In this document: piece after piece, positions 23,166 to 34,990 of the stretch | Position numbering within the stretch: the first letter of the stretch is position 1 | Layout: each line of letters opens with the position of its first letter | NCBI RefSeq assembly: GCF_027943255.1 | Contig: NC_072896.1 | Coordinates: 41,318,501-41,382,500 of the forward strand | Origin: Anastrepha obliqua | Lineage: Eukaryota; Arthropoda; Insecta; Diptera; Tephritidae | Length of the DNA: 64,000 bases | Direction of reading: 5' to 3' | The notes under the pieces: generated by a model | The model's input: only the letters and a program-made list of their open reading frames with translations | Database searches by the model: none | What the model was told of the DNA's origin: nothing | Translations under genes and position numbers: made by a program

Positions 23166-24765
23166 AGTAATATTTTGTTTAACCAGCAACGTTTTTTATA
23201 ATAGCACTCCTCTATTGGCATTGATGATATTCTGAGCCCACTTCTGTAATATAGCAGAATCTTTGTTTTTGTAAAATCATTTGCGTTTCCAATGACAACT
23301 CAAATCAAACCCGTCAGTATTGACTGTACCCCACTACATATTATTAAATATATTTTGTTTATTGGGGTAGTTGAATTAAGAGTTTCCTTTTATCAAATGA
23401 GGCCCAGTCATCTGCTTGCGTCACCAAAAATATTCTTATCTAAAATAATATATTATATAATAGACAAGTTATATACAACTAAGTATCATACACATGCATA
23501 TACATATGTATTTACTTATGAATATACTGCATATGCATGTATTTGTGAATGTTTATCTATTCCCTATTAGTTGGTTTGTGTGAGCAGAATTCCGATATAT
23601 TTTATCCATACGAGTTCGATCCATTATCATTATCATTACTCGAGCAAATTTATTTGTGCACTTTTTCCATGCCTATGTACTTTTATAGGTATACACAAAA
23701 TTATGAAAGTTTCCAAATATGCAAATACACATACATTTCAGTTACTGTGATAACAAGTTATGTGGAGCTATAAAAAAATATTACATTAAAATCAGGATGT
23801 GGTACTTGTTTGTGATAAAAATTGTTCCAGACAATTTTCATATTGTTTTTTTTTTTCAATTTTAGTTGTTCGTTTTTTCTGTTTTGTTAAGCAATGAGAT
23901 GGCTTTATCATGAAGTAGATTATGCACTAAACACATAGTAAAGATTACAGAGTAAAGATACCCCAGCCTTGAAAATACATATTAGATCCGCTATCGGCTT
24001 GTGATGGCAGCGGAAGGTCTAATTTGAGTTCGAAAGTTGACCACTGCATAAATTTGAAAGTGGCAGGCTTGATTTACGATGCGATTAATGCAGAACTGTA
24101 AGAAATAGTTCATCTGGGTTTGTAACTGCGGTTTCCTGCTCACTATACGATTATTCATACCCGATGAGGACACCATTATGTCTTCTAGAAACGTCATGTC
24201 AAGTAAGGTTGCAGACAGAGTGGAAGCGAAAACGGAGATGCAGACGCAAGCGGTCAGCTTGAAACTGTGACAACGAAACGCAGTGAATATACGCCAGTTA
24301 CTTTTAAAAATTTATTAATGACAACTTAATTAATTAAAATAAACTATTTTGATTAAAAATATACTCTGCCTCATTTTCAAATGGATCCCCAGGGGTGGCA
24401 TAGACAGTGGGTGAATAAGTAAACATTTCACATTTGGATTGATGGATCGATTAAAGACATTATTGAAAATTTTCCATTATTTTTTAACAAAGCTCAATTT
24501 GTGGCAAAATGTAATTAAACTAATCAACTGACATTCTTGAATATTCGAAAAATATCTGTTCGTCTTGCCGCAATTCTTCATATAAGTGAAAAAATCTGTA
24601 GACATATTTATTAAATTAAATTTTTTCTTCTTTTAGTTTTAGCTTTAAAAAAGGTTTTCATTTAGAAACAATTGCTCATCTGAAGACGAATCCTTTTTAA
24701 CAGTTATTGCATCATGTTCGTCTTCTACTATGAACACTCGCCAGCTTGCCCGCAACGCAAACCAT
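23166..24765. other. No gene recognised
   Basis: AT-rich; a 68-codon - strand ORF (24197-23991) is non-repetitive but unidentified. CATATACATATG-type runs near 23500. Confidence 0.5.
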
Positions 24766-24905
24766 TTGTTGTTGTTGTAGCAGCAAAATAATTTCCCTTA
24801 CATGTACGGGGAGTGCTGTTGGAGTGACAGTCCTTGACTGGATATATAGTAAATCCGAGTCGTTCCGGTAACGTAGCACGGACTGCCGCCTTCGTTTCCA
24901 CTGTG
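24766..24905 (-). repeat. CAA-tailed dispersed repeat, copy 2
   Basis: TTGTTGTTGTTGTAGCAGC tail, then CGGGGAGTGCTGTTGGAGTG and AATCCGAGTCGTTCCGGTAA. Opposite in orientation to the next copy, 65 bases away. Confidence 0.72.
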
Positions 24906-24969
24906 CCTGCAACCTAACTCTATTCTCCTATCTTTTGTAATAAAAGTGTGAGGAAACTAAGTTTCTACA

Positions 24970-25155
24970 CACTCTTTGAGGATACCAACCGAGGTCGGTG
25001 ATGTCATTAATTATCATTCCCACGACAATTGGTTCTACATTACCGGAATGACCCAGATTTATGTACATACATATATCCGGCCAAGGACTTGTCACTTCAG
25101 CACCCTTCCCTGTAAATGTATGGAGAATGTTTATGCTGCTACAACAACCACATGT
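24970..25155 (+). repeat. CAA-tailed dispersed repeat, copy 3
   Basis: ATTACCGGAATGACCC, ATATATCCGGCCAAGGAC, ATGTTTATGCTGCTACAACA. Forms a head-to-head inverted pair with copy 2. Confidence 0.72.
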
Positions 25156-25329
25156 CGTTAATTTTCCAAAAAGAAATATTTGAGCTCGACTTTAAATTGA
25201 ATTGGATTTCTGTTGTGTAAGCATATGTATATCGGAGAGCTCACATTGTCTTGTTGAAGGCTGATGCGTCTTCAGCAGTTGGTATTCCTTTATGCTCCAA
25301 AAACTTCTGATAAACAAATGGTTATGTAA

Positions 25330-25745
25330 AGGGTTTTCCAATAACAGGGCTTATCTATCGCTGTTGAGAGATGATTAACGATTTTTTATGGCCGGAATTG
25401 GATGGTATTGATCTGGACAACGTTTATTTTCAAAAAGACGGCGCTACGTGCAACACAAGCAACGAAACCATTGATCTTTTACGGGACAAGTTTCCGGGCC
25501 TTGTTATCTCTTGATGAGGTGATCACAATTGGCCACCGAGATCTTGTGATTTCACACTTGTGACTTTTTTCTTTTGAGCCACGTGAAAGAGAAAGTCTAC
25601 GCCAACAGCTCAGGGTCGATTCAAGACCTCAAAGATGGAATTCGTGAGACTATCGAGGACATAGGGCAGCCACTTTGCAATTCGGTTCTGGAAAATTTCA
25701 TGAAAAGGATATTGTCCTGTAAGCGTGGTCGTGGTGGCCATTTAC
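25330..25745 (+). pseudogene. rosa-like transposase remnant
   Basis: LDGIDLDNVYFQKDGATCNTS (second Asp), HNWPPRSCDFTLVTFFF (third-Asp region altered) and HVKEKVYANSSGSIQDLKDG with CKRGRGGH. The left end AAGGGTTTTCCAATAACAGGG looks like a rosa-like TIR. The 3' end is cut off by the mariner at 25746. Confidence 0.7.
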
Positions 25746-26240
25746 CTGATGCTATTTTCCTTTATGCTTATTTTACGAATGACTTTTGTTGGATTAAGCT
25801 AGTCTTGGAACGCCCATACTATTTGTTTATATTTTCTTTGCTGTTCATATGCATAGATCCAAAATTCATCTCCTCTGTTACGATGTCAAAGACCAGCATT
25901 GAATCACAGCGGATGGACGGATGGACAAAATTTCTTTACACCATTCGACACCAGTCCTTTTTGAGTAATTGTCAAATGATGCGGTATCCATCGAGAATAA
26001 ATCTTGTTGACAACCAAATGTTCATGCAATATTGAATGTATGCTGGCCTTCTTTACGATCAAGGATGCCTCTATCTCGTGACACTCGTATGTCACATGAT
26101 GATCTTGCATGCGATGCACAGCATCAATTATTTCTGGCCCAACAACCGTCTTTGGACGGCCTTCACGAACTTTATCCTCCAATGATCGACGACCACATTG
26201 GAACTCGTTGTGCGTTTCACAGTGCCTAAATGTGGTGATT
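25746..26240 (-). pseudogene. Mariner transposase remnant
   Basis: Complement: VREGRPKTVVGPEIIDAVHR, ASIHSILHEHLVVNKI, SRWIPHHLTITQK, then GDEFWIYAYEQQRK (first Asp), and LNPTKVIRKIS. The upper end continues in another frame to about 26240 (FKCGRRS-like). C-terminal catalytic part absent. Confidence 0.72.
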
Positions 26241-27273
26241 TAGCGTCAGTCGAAGAATGTTATCAATGTGCTCATATACACATTGATATGTCCAAAATCC
26301 TCATGCCAAAAATCCTTATAAATCATCGCACGGAAGTTTTCATGAATTTTTCTTTTGGGCGAGATAAATTTTTCCACTCATTGGAAAAAGAACAAAAAAA
26401 GCTGGTAAATGAGAACGATATATAATATATAAGTTTATGTAAAAAAATATCAAACTTTCGATAAAAATATCGAATTGCAGCTCATTGCAAGTAGTGTCGC
26501 AAAAGCGCAAAATATAAAAGGGAATCCTCGTATTTGACAGCTGAAAGTGTTTTGATTTTCTTTGTGAAAAAATTGGTGTGAGGAAAATGGAGAAAATGTA
26601 GAATGATATTTATTAATTTATAATAGATATATTGAACTACCCCAGTCAATACATTCTGGCTTTGTTCAGAGAGAAAAGAGAAATAACTTGCTAACTCTTC
26701 AAAATTTAAGGAGGCAGTAGCTATTGCTTCTTGCAGCTTTAGAAAAAACTGCAACACAAAGGTCGCTGTGGAAGCTAGTAAACGAAATTAAAATAAGTTT
26801 TGTTACTACCTATAAAGCCCACTTTATTATAAAATTTTTTTTTAATTTGCTCGCCATCAATTCTGTCTTGGTTGTTTTTTTTTTTTATTTGATTTTAATG
26901 TCATTTCGTTTGTTTGAAACTTCCAATCTCATTGAACAGCGTCGTTTAACCATTCAGTTTCTATATGACCAGTTCCCTATTTGTTGAAGACTTTAAATGT
27001 CTCCCCACTCCTCTGGCGCTTAGCCGTTTATTCCTCGCTGTGGTTTGGTTTGTAACTGGGAATGTCTCAATAGAATATCTAGATCAGCTAAACAGCCATT
27101 AAACCGTCCAATTGAAATGATCTGCGCGCCTTTATGCTGATTTCTACTTTAGTAACTCTTTTTTCTATGTTCCTTGGCGCAATGTGTATAAAATGTATAC
27201 ATTCATATTTAACCCATTCTTGATCTCCCCCGGTTATCGTACTATTTTCCGAAAAATTCATGAAGTACATATA
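26241..27273. other. No gene recognised
   Basis: The left part may be further mariner 5' sequence. ORFs at 26757-26482 and 26724-26987 have no motif. Confidence 0.45.
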
Positions 27274-28065
27274 CAGGGTGACAAAAAATAACTGTATACA
27301 AACTTCTCTGTGCAATTAGATGAATGTAAATTGGTTTCTCGTGCAATTAAACGATTTAAGGAGCTTGGTTATGAAGGTGACCGTCCTGGAAGAGGAAGAA
27401 AACGAACTGTTAACACTTCCAACAACCGAAAAATCATCAATCATCAATCGTGAATCAGTTCGCCTTATATTATAGCAAAAAAATAACTTGAACTTAAGTC
27501 GTATAAACTACAAAAATGCCAGATGCTCACGGATGAAAACAAGAAAGAAAGACTCGAAAGATGTCGCTCGCTCCAACGTCGGGCCACAGGTACGGACTGG
27601 GAAAGAATCGTATTTACGGATGAGAAGCTGTTTACCGTTGAACAAGCTCACAATCATCAAAACGTCAGAAATTGGTCTACAGAAGTCCCTGGACCTTCAA
27701 CAGGACTCGGCACCAGCCCACAGAGCAAAAACAACCCAAGAGTGGTGCAAAGCCAATTTCCCCTCTTTCATTACTTCCCAAGAATGGCCACCCTACTTAT
27801 CGGATCTGAATCCGCTAGATTACAGCGTGTGTCGATTTTGGAAGCAAGGGCCTGTGCAAAACGCCACAAAACGTTGTGGAAGCCCAAAATTTTGTGAAAC
27901 ATTTGCGCTTGTGTACTCGTGCTAAAGGTGGCCACTTCGAAACTGGCTGAATATAATGTTACTTAAACATTGTCTATTAAAATTTCACAATTTGTTTTGA
28001 GCTACTATCAATGATAAATTTTTTTCATTAAAAAATGTTGTATACACTTATTTTTTGTCACCCTG
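27274..28065 (+). mobile_element. maT-like (DD37D) deletion derivative, 792 bp
   Basis: CAGGGTGACAAAAAATAA on the left and its complement TTATTTTTTGTCACCCTG on the right; TA duplication on both sides. Transposase pieces: RPGRGRKR (GRPR-like), IVFTDEKLFTVEQ (first Asp), LQQDSAPAHRAKTTQEW (second Asp), SDLNPLDYSV (third Asp). The middle, between the first and second Asp, is deleted with a frame change at about 27690. Confidence 0.85.
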
Positions 28066-28205
28066 TATAACTTATAAGTTCACTACGATTAGAAACAGCC
28101 TTCAAACAGCGGCATTCTGATACTCTGAATAGTTTTTTTTCTTTTTACTTCTCTTAAACTTGCTTGGTAAAGAAAATGCAGATAAAACTGATGCTCAGCT
28201 TGCCG

Positions 28206-29130
28206 CAACTAATTAATGGCGCTATGTAGGTGTTGGACACTCGGCCTGGGTTCAACTAATCCTGTTGACTACAATTTTGATAAACCATATTTTACTAGGT
28301 TATTTAGTACTAAAATTCTAGCTGGACTTGAGTGGGTTGACAATATACCTGGTCGGAAAAACTACTTACTGATCTTTGCTAATGGCTCAACATTTTACGA
28401 TAAAGTAGACTTTGGCGTCTATTGTAAGAAACCAAAAGTAAGCAAATTTAAGGTTGAAATTCTAGCCATTAATGAGATAGCTGTCGGGTTAGACAAAAAT
28501 GTGACTACTTTTAGAGAAATCTGTATTTACGTTGTTCTGATAGCCAATCGGCGATTTAATGACTTGATTGGGCTGTTACTCACTCCATCATTGCTCGTAA
28601 ATGCCGGGCATCTCTAAACGATATGGCGGAACATTTCCGCATCCATTTGATATGGGTTCCAAGGCATAGTGACATACCAGGAAATTTTGAGACAGACAAA
28701 TTAGCTTGAGAGCGCACTACTACTGACCTCCCTTTTGGCATCCCATCTACAAACTGCGTGGTAGAAGTCACTTTAGCTAACAAGAGATGGGTTGGTAGTC
28801 TGACATCTAACGCTACAAAAAGAATTTGGCTAAAATGAGACGCTAGGCGCTCAAAGGCGCCACTTAATTAGTTACGGAAAAATGTCTCTCTGTTAGTTGC
28901 TTTGAACACAGGCCATTATCTCCTAGGTCGACATGCTCAAAGATTCAACGTACCTCACTACGACTATTGCAGAACCTGTGAGGAGGAGGAGGAGGAAGGG
29001 TCCGTCGGACATCTTCACTATCCTGGGTGGTATGCCCGGAGGTTTCAATATGTTGGTTCATCGCTCTTGAAAGATACCGATGATCTTAGGGATATAATTA
29101 GACAATTATTTTGGAAACTTTGATTGACAG
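28206..29130 (+). pseudogene. LINE RNase H and zinc-knuckle end
   Basis: LLIFANGSTFYDKVDFGVY (RNase H start), FKVEILAINE (Glu), frame-shifted IWVPRHSDIPGNFETDKL, then GRHAQRFNVPHYDYCRTC, EEEEEGSVGHL, PGWYARRFQYVGSSLLKDTD. Several stops. Same family as 60960-61160. Confidence 0.75.
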
Positions 29131-29699
29131 GGCAAACTGTTGTATAAATGAAATTATGCTAAGCAAATAACAGAGGGCAAATTTGCTATTCTAGGAAATC
29201 TCCAATTTACAGAAAAAAGTGATTTTTGTTCATTTCAGCATTAGCTTTTAAAAATAAAGTAAAAGTAAATACTTACAAAAAAGGAAGCTCCAGTAAACAA
29301 TAACAGCCGCACATTTTTCATGGACGTATAAACTTTATTATTAACGCTTTAATGGCGGTTTGAGATACTTGAATTGAATAAACGGATAAGGCCTTTTAAG
29401 AGCGGGCACTACTGAGTTAGTAAATAATTTTCTGATATGTTAACTGATTTTGAGCAACAAGCAAGTACATATGCGCTCCATTATGGTAATAATCAACATT
29501 TATTGAATCAGCTATGTAATGTCATTAGTGTTACCAACATCATCGCCAACATACCTACAAATACAGCGAAACTCATATGTACGTACGTACGTAATCATCA
29601 TCTGATGCGTTTTTACATTCGTTTTGAAAGCCATAAGAAAAAAGCATAAAGCAGCAGTAAGAACAAAGTCAAAAGAAAACACCCTTAATCAGCAGATAC
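29131..29699. other. No feature recognised
   Basis: AT-rich spacer after a LINE end; a 70-codon ORF at 29437-29649 is unremarkable. Confidence 0.5.
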
Positions 29700-30360
29700 A
29701 TAAATAAACACACAAACATTTTTGCATTCCAGTGGCATTGCACATACACAATGAAACAAGCGCTACGCTACAGCCACCGAAGCAGTTGGTAATGCACGCA
29801 ACTCCCACCATTATTTTCCAGTGAATGGACGGAAATGAATGTGGCAGGCAGAAAAGGGTGGGCTGATTTCTGCTTTGCCTTTTCTGCAAGTTGAACTACC
29901 ATCACTCAAGCGTATTTGAGTACAATGTGTTTGTCACTCAACAGACGAAGCAACAAGTATCCACTCAGCGCTCGAATGCTCGATGATCCGCGTGCCTACC
30001 GCCAGAAAGCGAATGTATTTGAGTGCGACGGAAACGGGCATGCGCAATGCTACCAATTACCATCCGTATTTGTGTGGGTAGATGGTTGGTCCAGCCTTTG
30101 TTGACGTTGCGAGTTAGCGCATGTTGGCGCCGTCGTACTTGTTGCTCGTTTGTCTGTCTATTGGCATTAGTTGACTGCCTTTGCACTTCGACTTGGTGGC
30201 ATTTCATTCGAATCCACAAGTGGCTATGTGGCGGCTTCAGTGCTTCCGGTTCAATCTGTCTGGTTAGTTGTGCATTTGCCGCAGCGGGAATCACTCGGCG
30301 CCGTCGTGGTTCGTCGTCGTTTGTCGTTCAAAATATTGTTCTAACATAGCGGCAGTGCAA
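29700..30360 (+). promoter_or_regulatory. GC-richer block with Inr + DPE; candidate promoter or 5' exon
   Basis: No TE homology and higher GC than its surroundings. TTCAGTG at 30236-30242 is an initiator with A at 30239; AGTTGT at 30266-30271 falls at +28 to +33, the DPE position. It could be a promoter of dimm (its first coding exon seems to need an upstream exon) or of another gene. Overlapping ORFs on both strands argue against coding. Inference from motif spacing. Confidence 0.3.
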
Positions 30361-30654
30361 CAAGTGTCATTTAAGTGGAAAATATTCTTTAATAATTGAG
30401 AGTTAAAAAAATATTGTGTTGTATATCGAATTAAATGTATACAGGAAGCATGTTCTTAAATTTTACAAGAAAAAACATTACTTTCGTCAGAAAGAAACCT
30501 TAAATATTGGTGAATATTTTTTTTTGATGATCAAGTTTTTCGAAAGCAAGAATTCTGAAAAAATCCATGAAAATTTAGAAAAGCAAAACGGCATACACTC
30601 TTAACAAGGGAAAGCTTATTTAAAAAGTGAGTGCGTTTTCCTCATTCAATCTCT

Positions 30655-30860
30655 ACATAAAAATCCAAAACCATAATTTGAAAATTTCATATGAGCCCAA
30701 AATTATCAAAGCGATTTTTACGTTATCGTCCAAAAATAAATCACTAGGGGGTGGTTATAATTTCAACATTATATGGAGATCATTCAGCATTAATTATGAA
30801 AGTGGCCTAAGTAAAAAATTTAAATAAATTATAGAGACATAACTCGAAAATAACCCGAGG
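30655..30860. repeat. Dispersed repeat C, copy 1
   Basis: AAAAATAAATCACTAGGGGG, TTCAACATTATATGGAGATC and ATTATGAAAGTGGCCTAAGT match 62450-62650 in the same order with many substitutions. No coding content. Confidence 0.6.
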
Positions 30861-31904
30861 TCGACCGTCTTTGACGTCTTTCTGAACTACATAATATAAA
30901 AAGGCAATCAAATAAAAACAGAAACGGATGACTTGGATAAAAATTTCTTAGTCTTCAAATAGAATATTGAAATAATAGACCACCAATTTTTGGTGTCGGG
31001 TCATTCCTTTCTACCGAAGCACCATGATTTTCGATAGATAGAAATGAAAATGAAAAAGCAAATTATTTATTTAATCTTGAGCGTTATTATGGATTGATAG
31101 GAGAGTGTAGAAGAAGCAATATGTTACATTCTCGATAAAACGAATGTCGAGCCGGATTTTATTTCAACGAAATCACTAGAAGAGTCAGCAACAAGAACAG
31201 TAAAAATACCGCAACCGAATCTGTATCTTGGCTGCAAATACAATAGAAGAGATTTTTGAAAGATTAACCTTTTAAAATGGTCCATAATATAAAACTTCTT
31301 TAGCTGATTCTAAATTTCACATTTTGGATTTTTCATCTAAAAAACGAAGACCAAAAATATACGGAAATGTTAAGCTACTACTAAAAACATAAAAAATCCA
31401 GTTTTTCAGAAATATTTTAAGAATCTTAAAAACGCGAAATGATAAAAATGAATCACTTTTTTTAAACAATAAATAAATGTTCATGAATTTTATTGTTTCA
31501 AATACAACTCATAGTTCTTTATTGCTTTAAATTATTTATAGGACACTAAGTTAATTTTGAACATCAATCTCTCGTATGAAATTCACACAAAATTTCATAT
31601 TTATAACAAATTCTTTTTAACTAAAACTAATAAAATTTAAAATAAAAAGATCGCATATAAAAATAAAAATATAATATAATAAAAATATTTTAATTTATTC
31701 AAATGCAGTTCATTAAATATCTCGCAACAAGAAATATATGACTTAGATCATTTTCATAATTATGGGCGCATATACATATGTACATATGAATTTTATTCTA
31801 ACAACCAAAAAAAAAACAAAAAAAGATTAGAATTCACGAGAATAATTATGTGTAAGCCCTATGTGGCCACCGTAGGCGAGTGAATTTTTGTGTATGGTAA
31901 CTAC
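30861..31904. other. No gene recognised
   Basis: Very AT-rich, with no ORF or recognised repeat. Confidence 0.6.
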
Positions 31905-32183
31905 GGCTGCCATTGTCGAATGGATTGGTGTGTGACTACCAATCGGCTGTTTGAATCTCCATCCATGAAACAGCGAAAATTATAGAACAAGTTTTTCCTA
32001 ATAACGGTCGCCCCTCGGCAGGAAATGTCAAACTTCCGAGTGTATTTCTGCCATGAAAAAGCTCTTCATAAAAAACCAATTTGCTGTCCTTCCATTTGTC
32101 GAACAACATTAAAACGCACGCCACAAATAGAAGGATCTCGGTCAAACACCCAAAAAGGGTGTAAGCGTCAATTGTATACATAT
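31905..32183 (+). repeat. tRNA-derived SINE, copy 4
   Basis: Head GTCGAATGGATTGGTGTG, body GGTCGCCCCTCGGCAGG and CCATGAAAAAGCTCTTC, end CAATTGTATACATATA. A rosa-like element begins immediately after the TA-rich tail. Confidence 0.83.
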
Positions 32184-32992
32184 AACGGGTGATTTTTTAG
32201 CTATTATCTTTTTAAACAGTTGGTTTAAACAGCTGACGCACGTTTCGTGTTTTGTTTCACTGTCAAACTTCTTCACTTTGGTCTATAATTTAACCATGAA
32301 TCGTCTTACAAACGAACAACGCTTGCAAATCATTGAATTTTATTATAAAAATGCGTGTTCTGTTAAGAAAGTTTAAGATCCACTTTTTTATCGAAAAATT
32401 GTGTTCAGCGACGAAGCTCATTTTTGGATCAATGGGTACGTAAATAAGCAGAATTGTCGATTTTGGAGTGAAGATCAGCCAGAAGAATTGCAAGAGCTAG
32501 CGATGTATCCAGAAAAGGTCACAGTTAGGTGCGGTTTATGGGCTCGAGTTATCATTGGACCGTACTTCTTCAAAGATGCTGCGAGTCGTAACGTAACTGT
32601 GAATGGTGAGCGCTACCGTGAAATGATATCCAACTTTTTTTGCCCAAAATGCAAGAGCTTGACTTGCATGACATGTGGTTTCAGCAAGACGGTGCCACAT
32701 GCCACACAGCACGCGTAACAATGGACTTGTTGAGAGGCGAGTTCGGTGAACATTTTATTTCACGTTCGGGACCTGTCAATTGGCCACCCAGATCGTGCGA
32801 TATAACGCCTTTAGTTTATTTTTTGTGGAACTATGTTAAAGCTCATGTCTATTCAGACAAGCCTGCTTGATTTGCATGAAATAATCTTCAAACATTAAAT
32901 TAAATACTGTACTATCGATTTAAATAAAAACTGCATGCATGAATTTTACGTGTGTTTTTTTGAAAAACTTTCTTATAGCTCTTAAAAAATCA
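32184..32992 (+). mobile_element. rosa-like (DD41D) element with internal deletion
   Basis: TIR-like ends (GGGTGATTTTTTAGCTATTA and the complement near 32960-32992). HTH start at 32296 (MNRLTNEQRLQIIEF-type), then a deletion, then FSDEAHFWINGYVNKQNCRF (first Asp), CGLWARVIIGPYFF, VNGERYREM, DMWFQQDGATCHTARV (second Asp), NWPPRSCDITPLVYFLW. The Asp expected in PLDYF is Val here. Frame shift around 32650. Confidence 0.8.
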
Positions 32993-33149
32993 TATATTTC
33001 TACGATGAAAGGTTTCATAAAACCAACCCAATTGCCGTAAGGACTCGGCATAAATCAAATTAAGGATGTCGGCCGCAATTATATATATAGTGCAAAATTA
33101 TGCACCTGCCTATATTACATTCGCCGCTGATATTTAGGCGTCACTTTTA

Positions 33150-33373
33150 CAAGGAGGCGCAAAATCAATCATCCAAGTTTATTTTTGACTAACTTTTCTA
33201 TTAAATGTTAAAATATGATTTTGGGTAAAGAAAACCTTTATTTTGATCTTCACGCGCTCCATTGCTTGTATAATATAGTTGTCTAGTTCACAAGTATAAA
33301 ATATGATTGATGTACGGTGCCATTTGCAAAAATCATAAATATCCCGATGGGGTATTAATTTTGCGCCACCTTG
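33150..33373. mobile_element. Short MITE family M, copy 1
   Basis: Ends CAAGGAGGCGCAAAATCAAT and the complement of ATTAATTTTGCGCCACCTTG. Same terminal repeat as 56558-56745 and 58912-59117. No coding capacity. Confidence 0.72.
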
Positions 33374-34069
33374 TGTATATATATGTACAGATACGTGTCC
33401 ATTGAAAGCCCCGAAAATATGTTTGCCTTCTATTATTTGTTGTTGGTTTCTTTTTTCTGTAAATAACAGAACTTTCAAAATAAGAAAATTTTTTAAGTGT
33501 GTGCCCGCTGTTATCATTTCACATAACGTTATGAACCACCTGTGAAAAAATTGAGAAAGTTATGTCAAGCAGTATGGTGAGATATTCCACGGGCCATTTC
33601 CCGTATGCAGATTTTAGGACACAAGTGAAGCGGAAATTTTTTTACACGGAACGCCCCATAAATTTGATGTTCTCCTTTTTTAATTATGCAAGTTATTTCT
33701 ATCTCCCTTACTAGTCCATCTTTAAGTATAACTACTTTTAATTCATTTTTATAACAGTGAACAATACGAAAAAATTAAAGGGATTCTGACCAAAATCAAA
33801 ACAATTAAATTTTACAATATTTAAAAAAAATAGTTTTAACCTTTTTTCAAACCATCTCTTTTTTACAATTAACGTATTTTGAATTATTTTGGTTTTAGAT
33901 CCTTCTTACTTTTAACAGGAGGCCATAAAATTTTCTCAATTTTGGTATTAATTGAAAATAGTTTCTAATTTGGGGGGCTCGAAATTGTCTTTAAAGCTAT
34001 GCTGTCGAGGGTTTTTTTCCTAGAATTGTCTGTTAGAATCAACGCCTAGAAAAATCATTCCATAATGTG
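33374..34069. other. No gene recognised
   Basis: AT-rich; no motif or repeat identified. Confidence 0.55.
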
Positions 34070-34290
34070 CATGTAGCTGGGTCACACCATCCGAATGGAT
34101 ACAAAAGCTCCGGCTCTGAAAATACTTGATGCGGTAGCAGAGGAAAAGGAAGACCTCCTCTGCGTTGAAAAGATCAGGTGGATAAGGATTTGGTTTCACT
34201 TGGTGTGTCCAACAGGCGCCGGTTAGCACGCGAAAAAAACGACTGGCGGCCAAAATCGCTTAAGCGATTATCGGGTCACTTAAAAAAAGA
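34070..34290 (+). pseudogene. RTE-type LINE 3' end fragment
   Basis: AEEKEDLLCVEKIRW-like and, frame-shifted, DKDLVSLGVSNRRRLAREKN, then GHLKK. The RRLAREKNDW block matches [10 protein letters not shown] at 45725. Confidence 0.6.
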
Positions 34291-34611
34291 AAAATCTGGA
34301 AATAAAAAATGGCTTTCCAAATTCTTATGGTAAATAGACGTAGAAAACTATCCCCTTCTTACATTTTTGATATCCACACATTCCCCACTTTGCGCGGTTG
34401 GACGTGAACCGACTGAGCCTGAGCATAAGATAATTCGCATTAAAAAGTTGGCTTTATTAGCGAAATCGCCCTTTCGTTCTTAATTTAAAAAAATGCATGC
34501 ACTTTTTCTATTTCATACCATTAAAAATCACTTTTATGCTGTTTGCTAGCATAGAGGAAAAACTCAAAAAAATTCTTTGCTGTAATAAAAGAGAGCATTG
34601 ATCGTTTATAT

Positions 34612-34990
34612 TGGGTTGGGGAAAATCTATTATTTTCTCGGTGATGGTTGTAGCGATCGACATCTCGTAAAGTATCTATCAACGAATTTAGAGTTTATGC
34701 TCGTTGTTAAGGTGACATTTCATACTAAAAAAATCATGTGATGTTTTTTGTTTGTTCCATTCAGTTGTGAGTTCACAATGGAAATCAACAAAGAGAAAAT
34801 TCAGTACATTTTAAGCTAATTACGATGCATTTTGCACAGGCAGGCCCATCGTCAAAAATGTCGATAAAATCACAGAAGTAATCGAAGTATGCCGGTCAAA
34901 TAGTGGTCGTAGCATCGCCCAGAAGCTAAAGAGCGCGAGCATTTCCGCAGAAACTTTAAAATTAATAAATTAAAACACCTTGAAGAAAGG
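34612..34990 (+). pseudogene. Mariner 5' fragment
   Basis: TTGGGTTGGGGAAAATC (terminal), the untranslated leader, ATGGAAATCAACAAAGAG, then a deletion and TGRPIVKNVDKITEVIEV with SGRSIAQKLK. Same family as the element at 62785; the rest is missing. Confidence 0.72.

Noticed and set aside
29965..30349. Overlapping 108-109 codon ORFs on both strands
   Set aside because: Likely a by-product of higher GC and few stops. The promoter reading fits better than coding.
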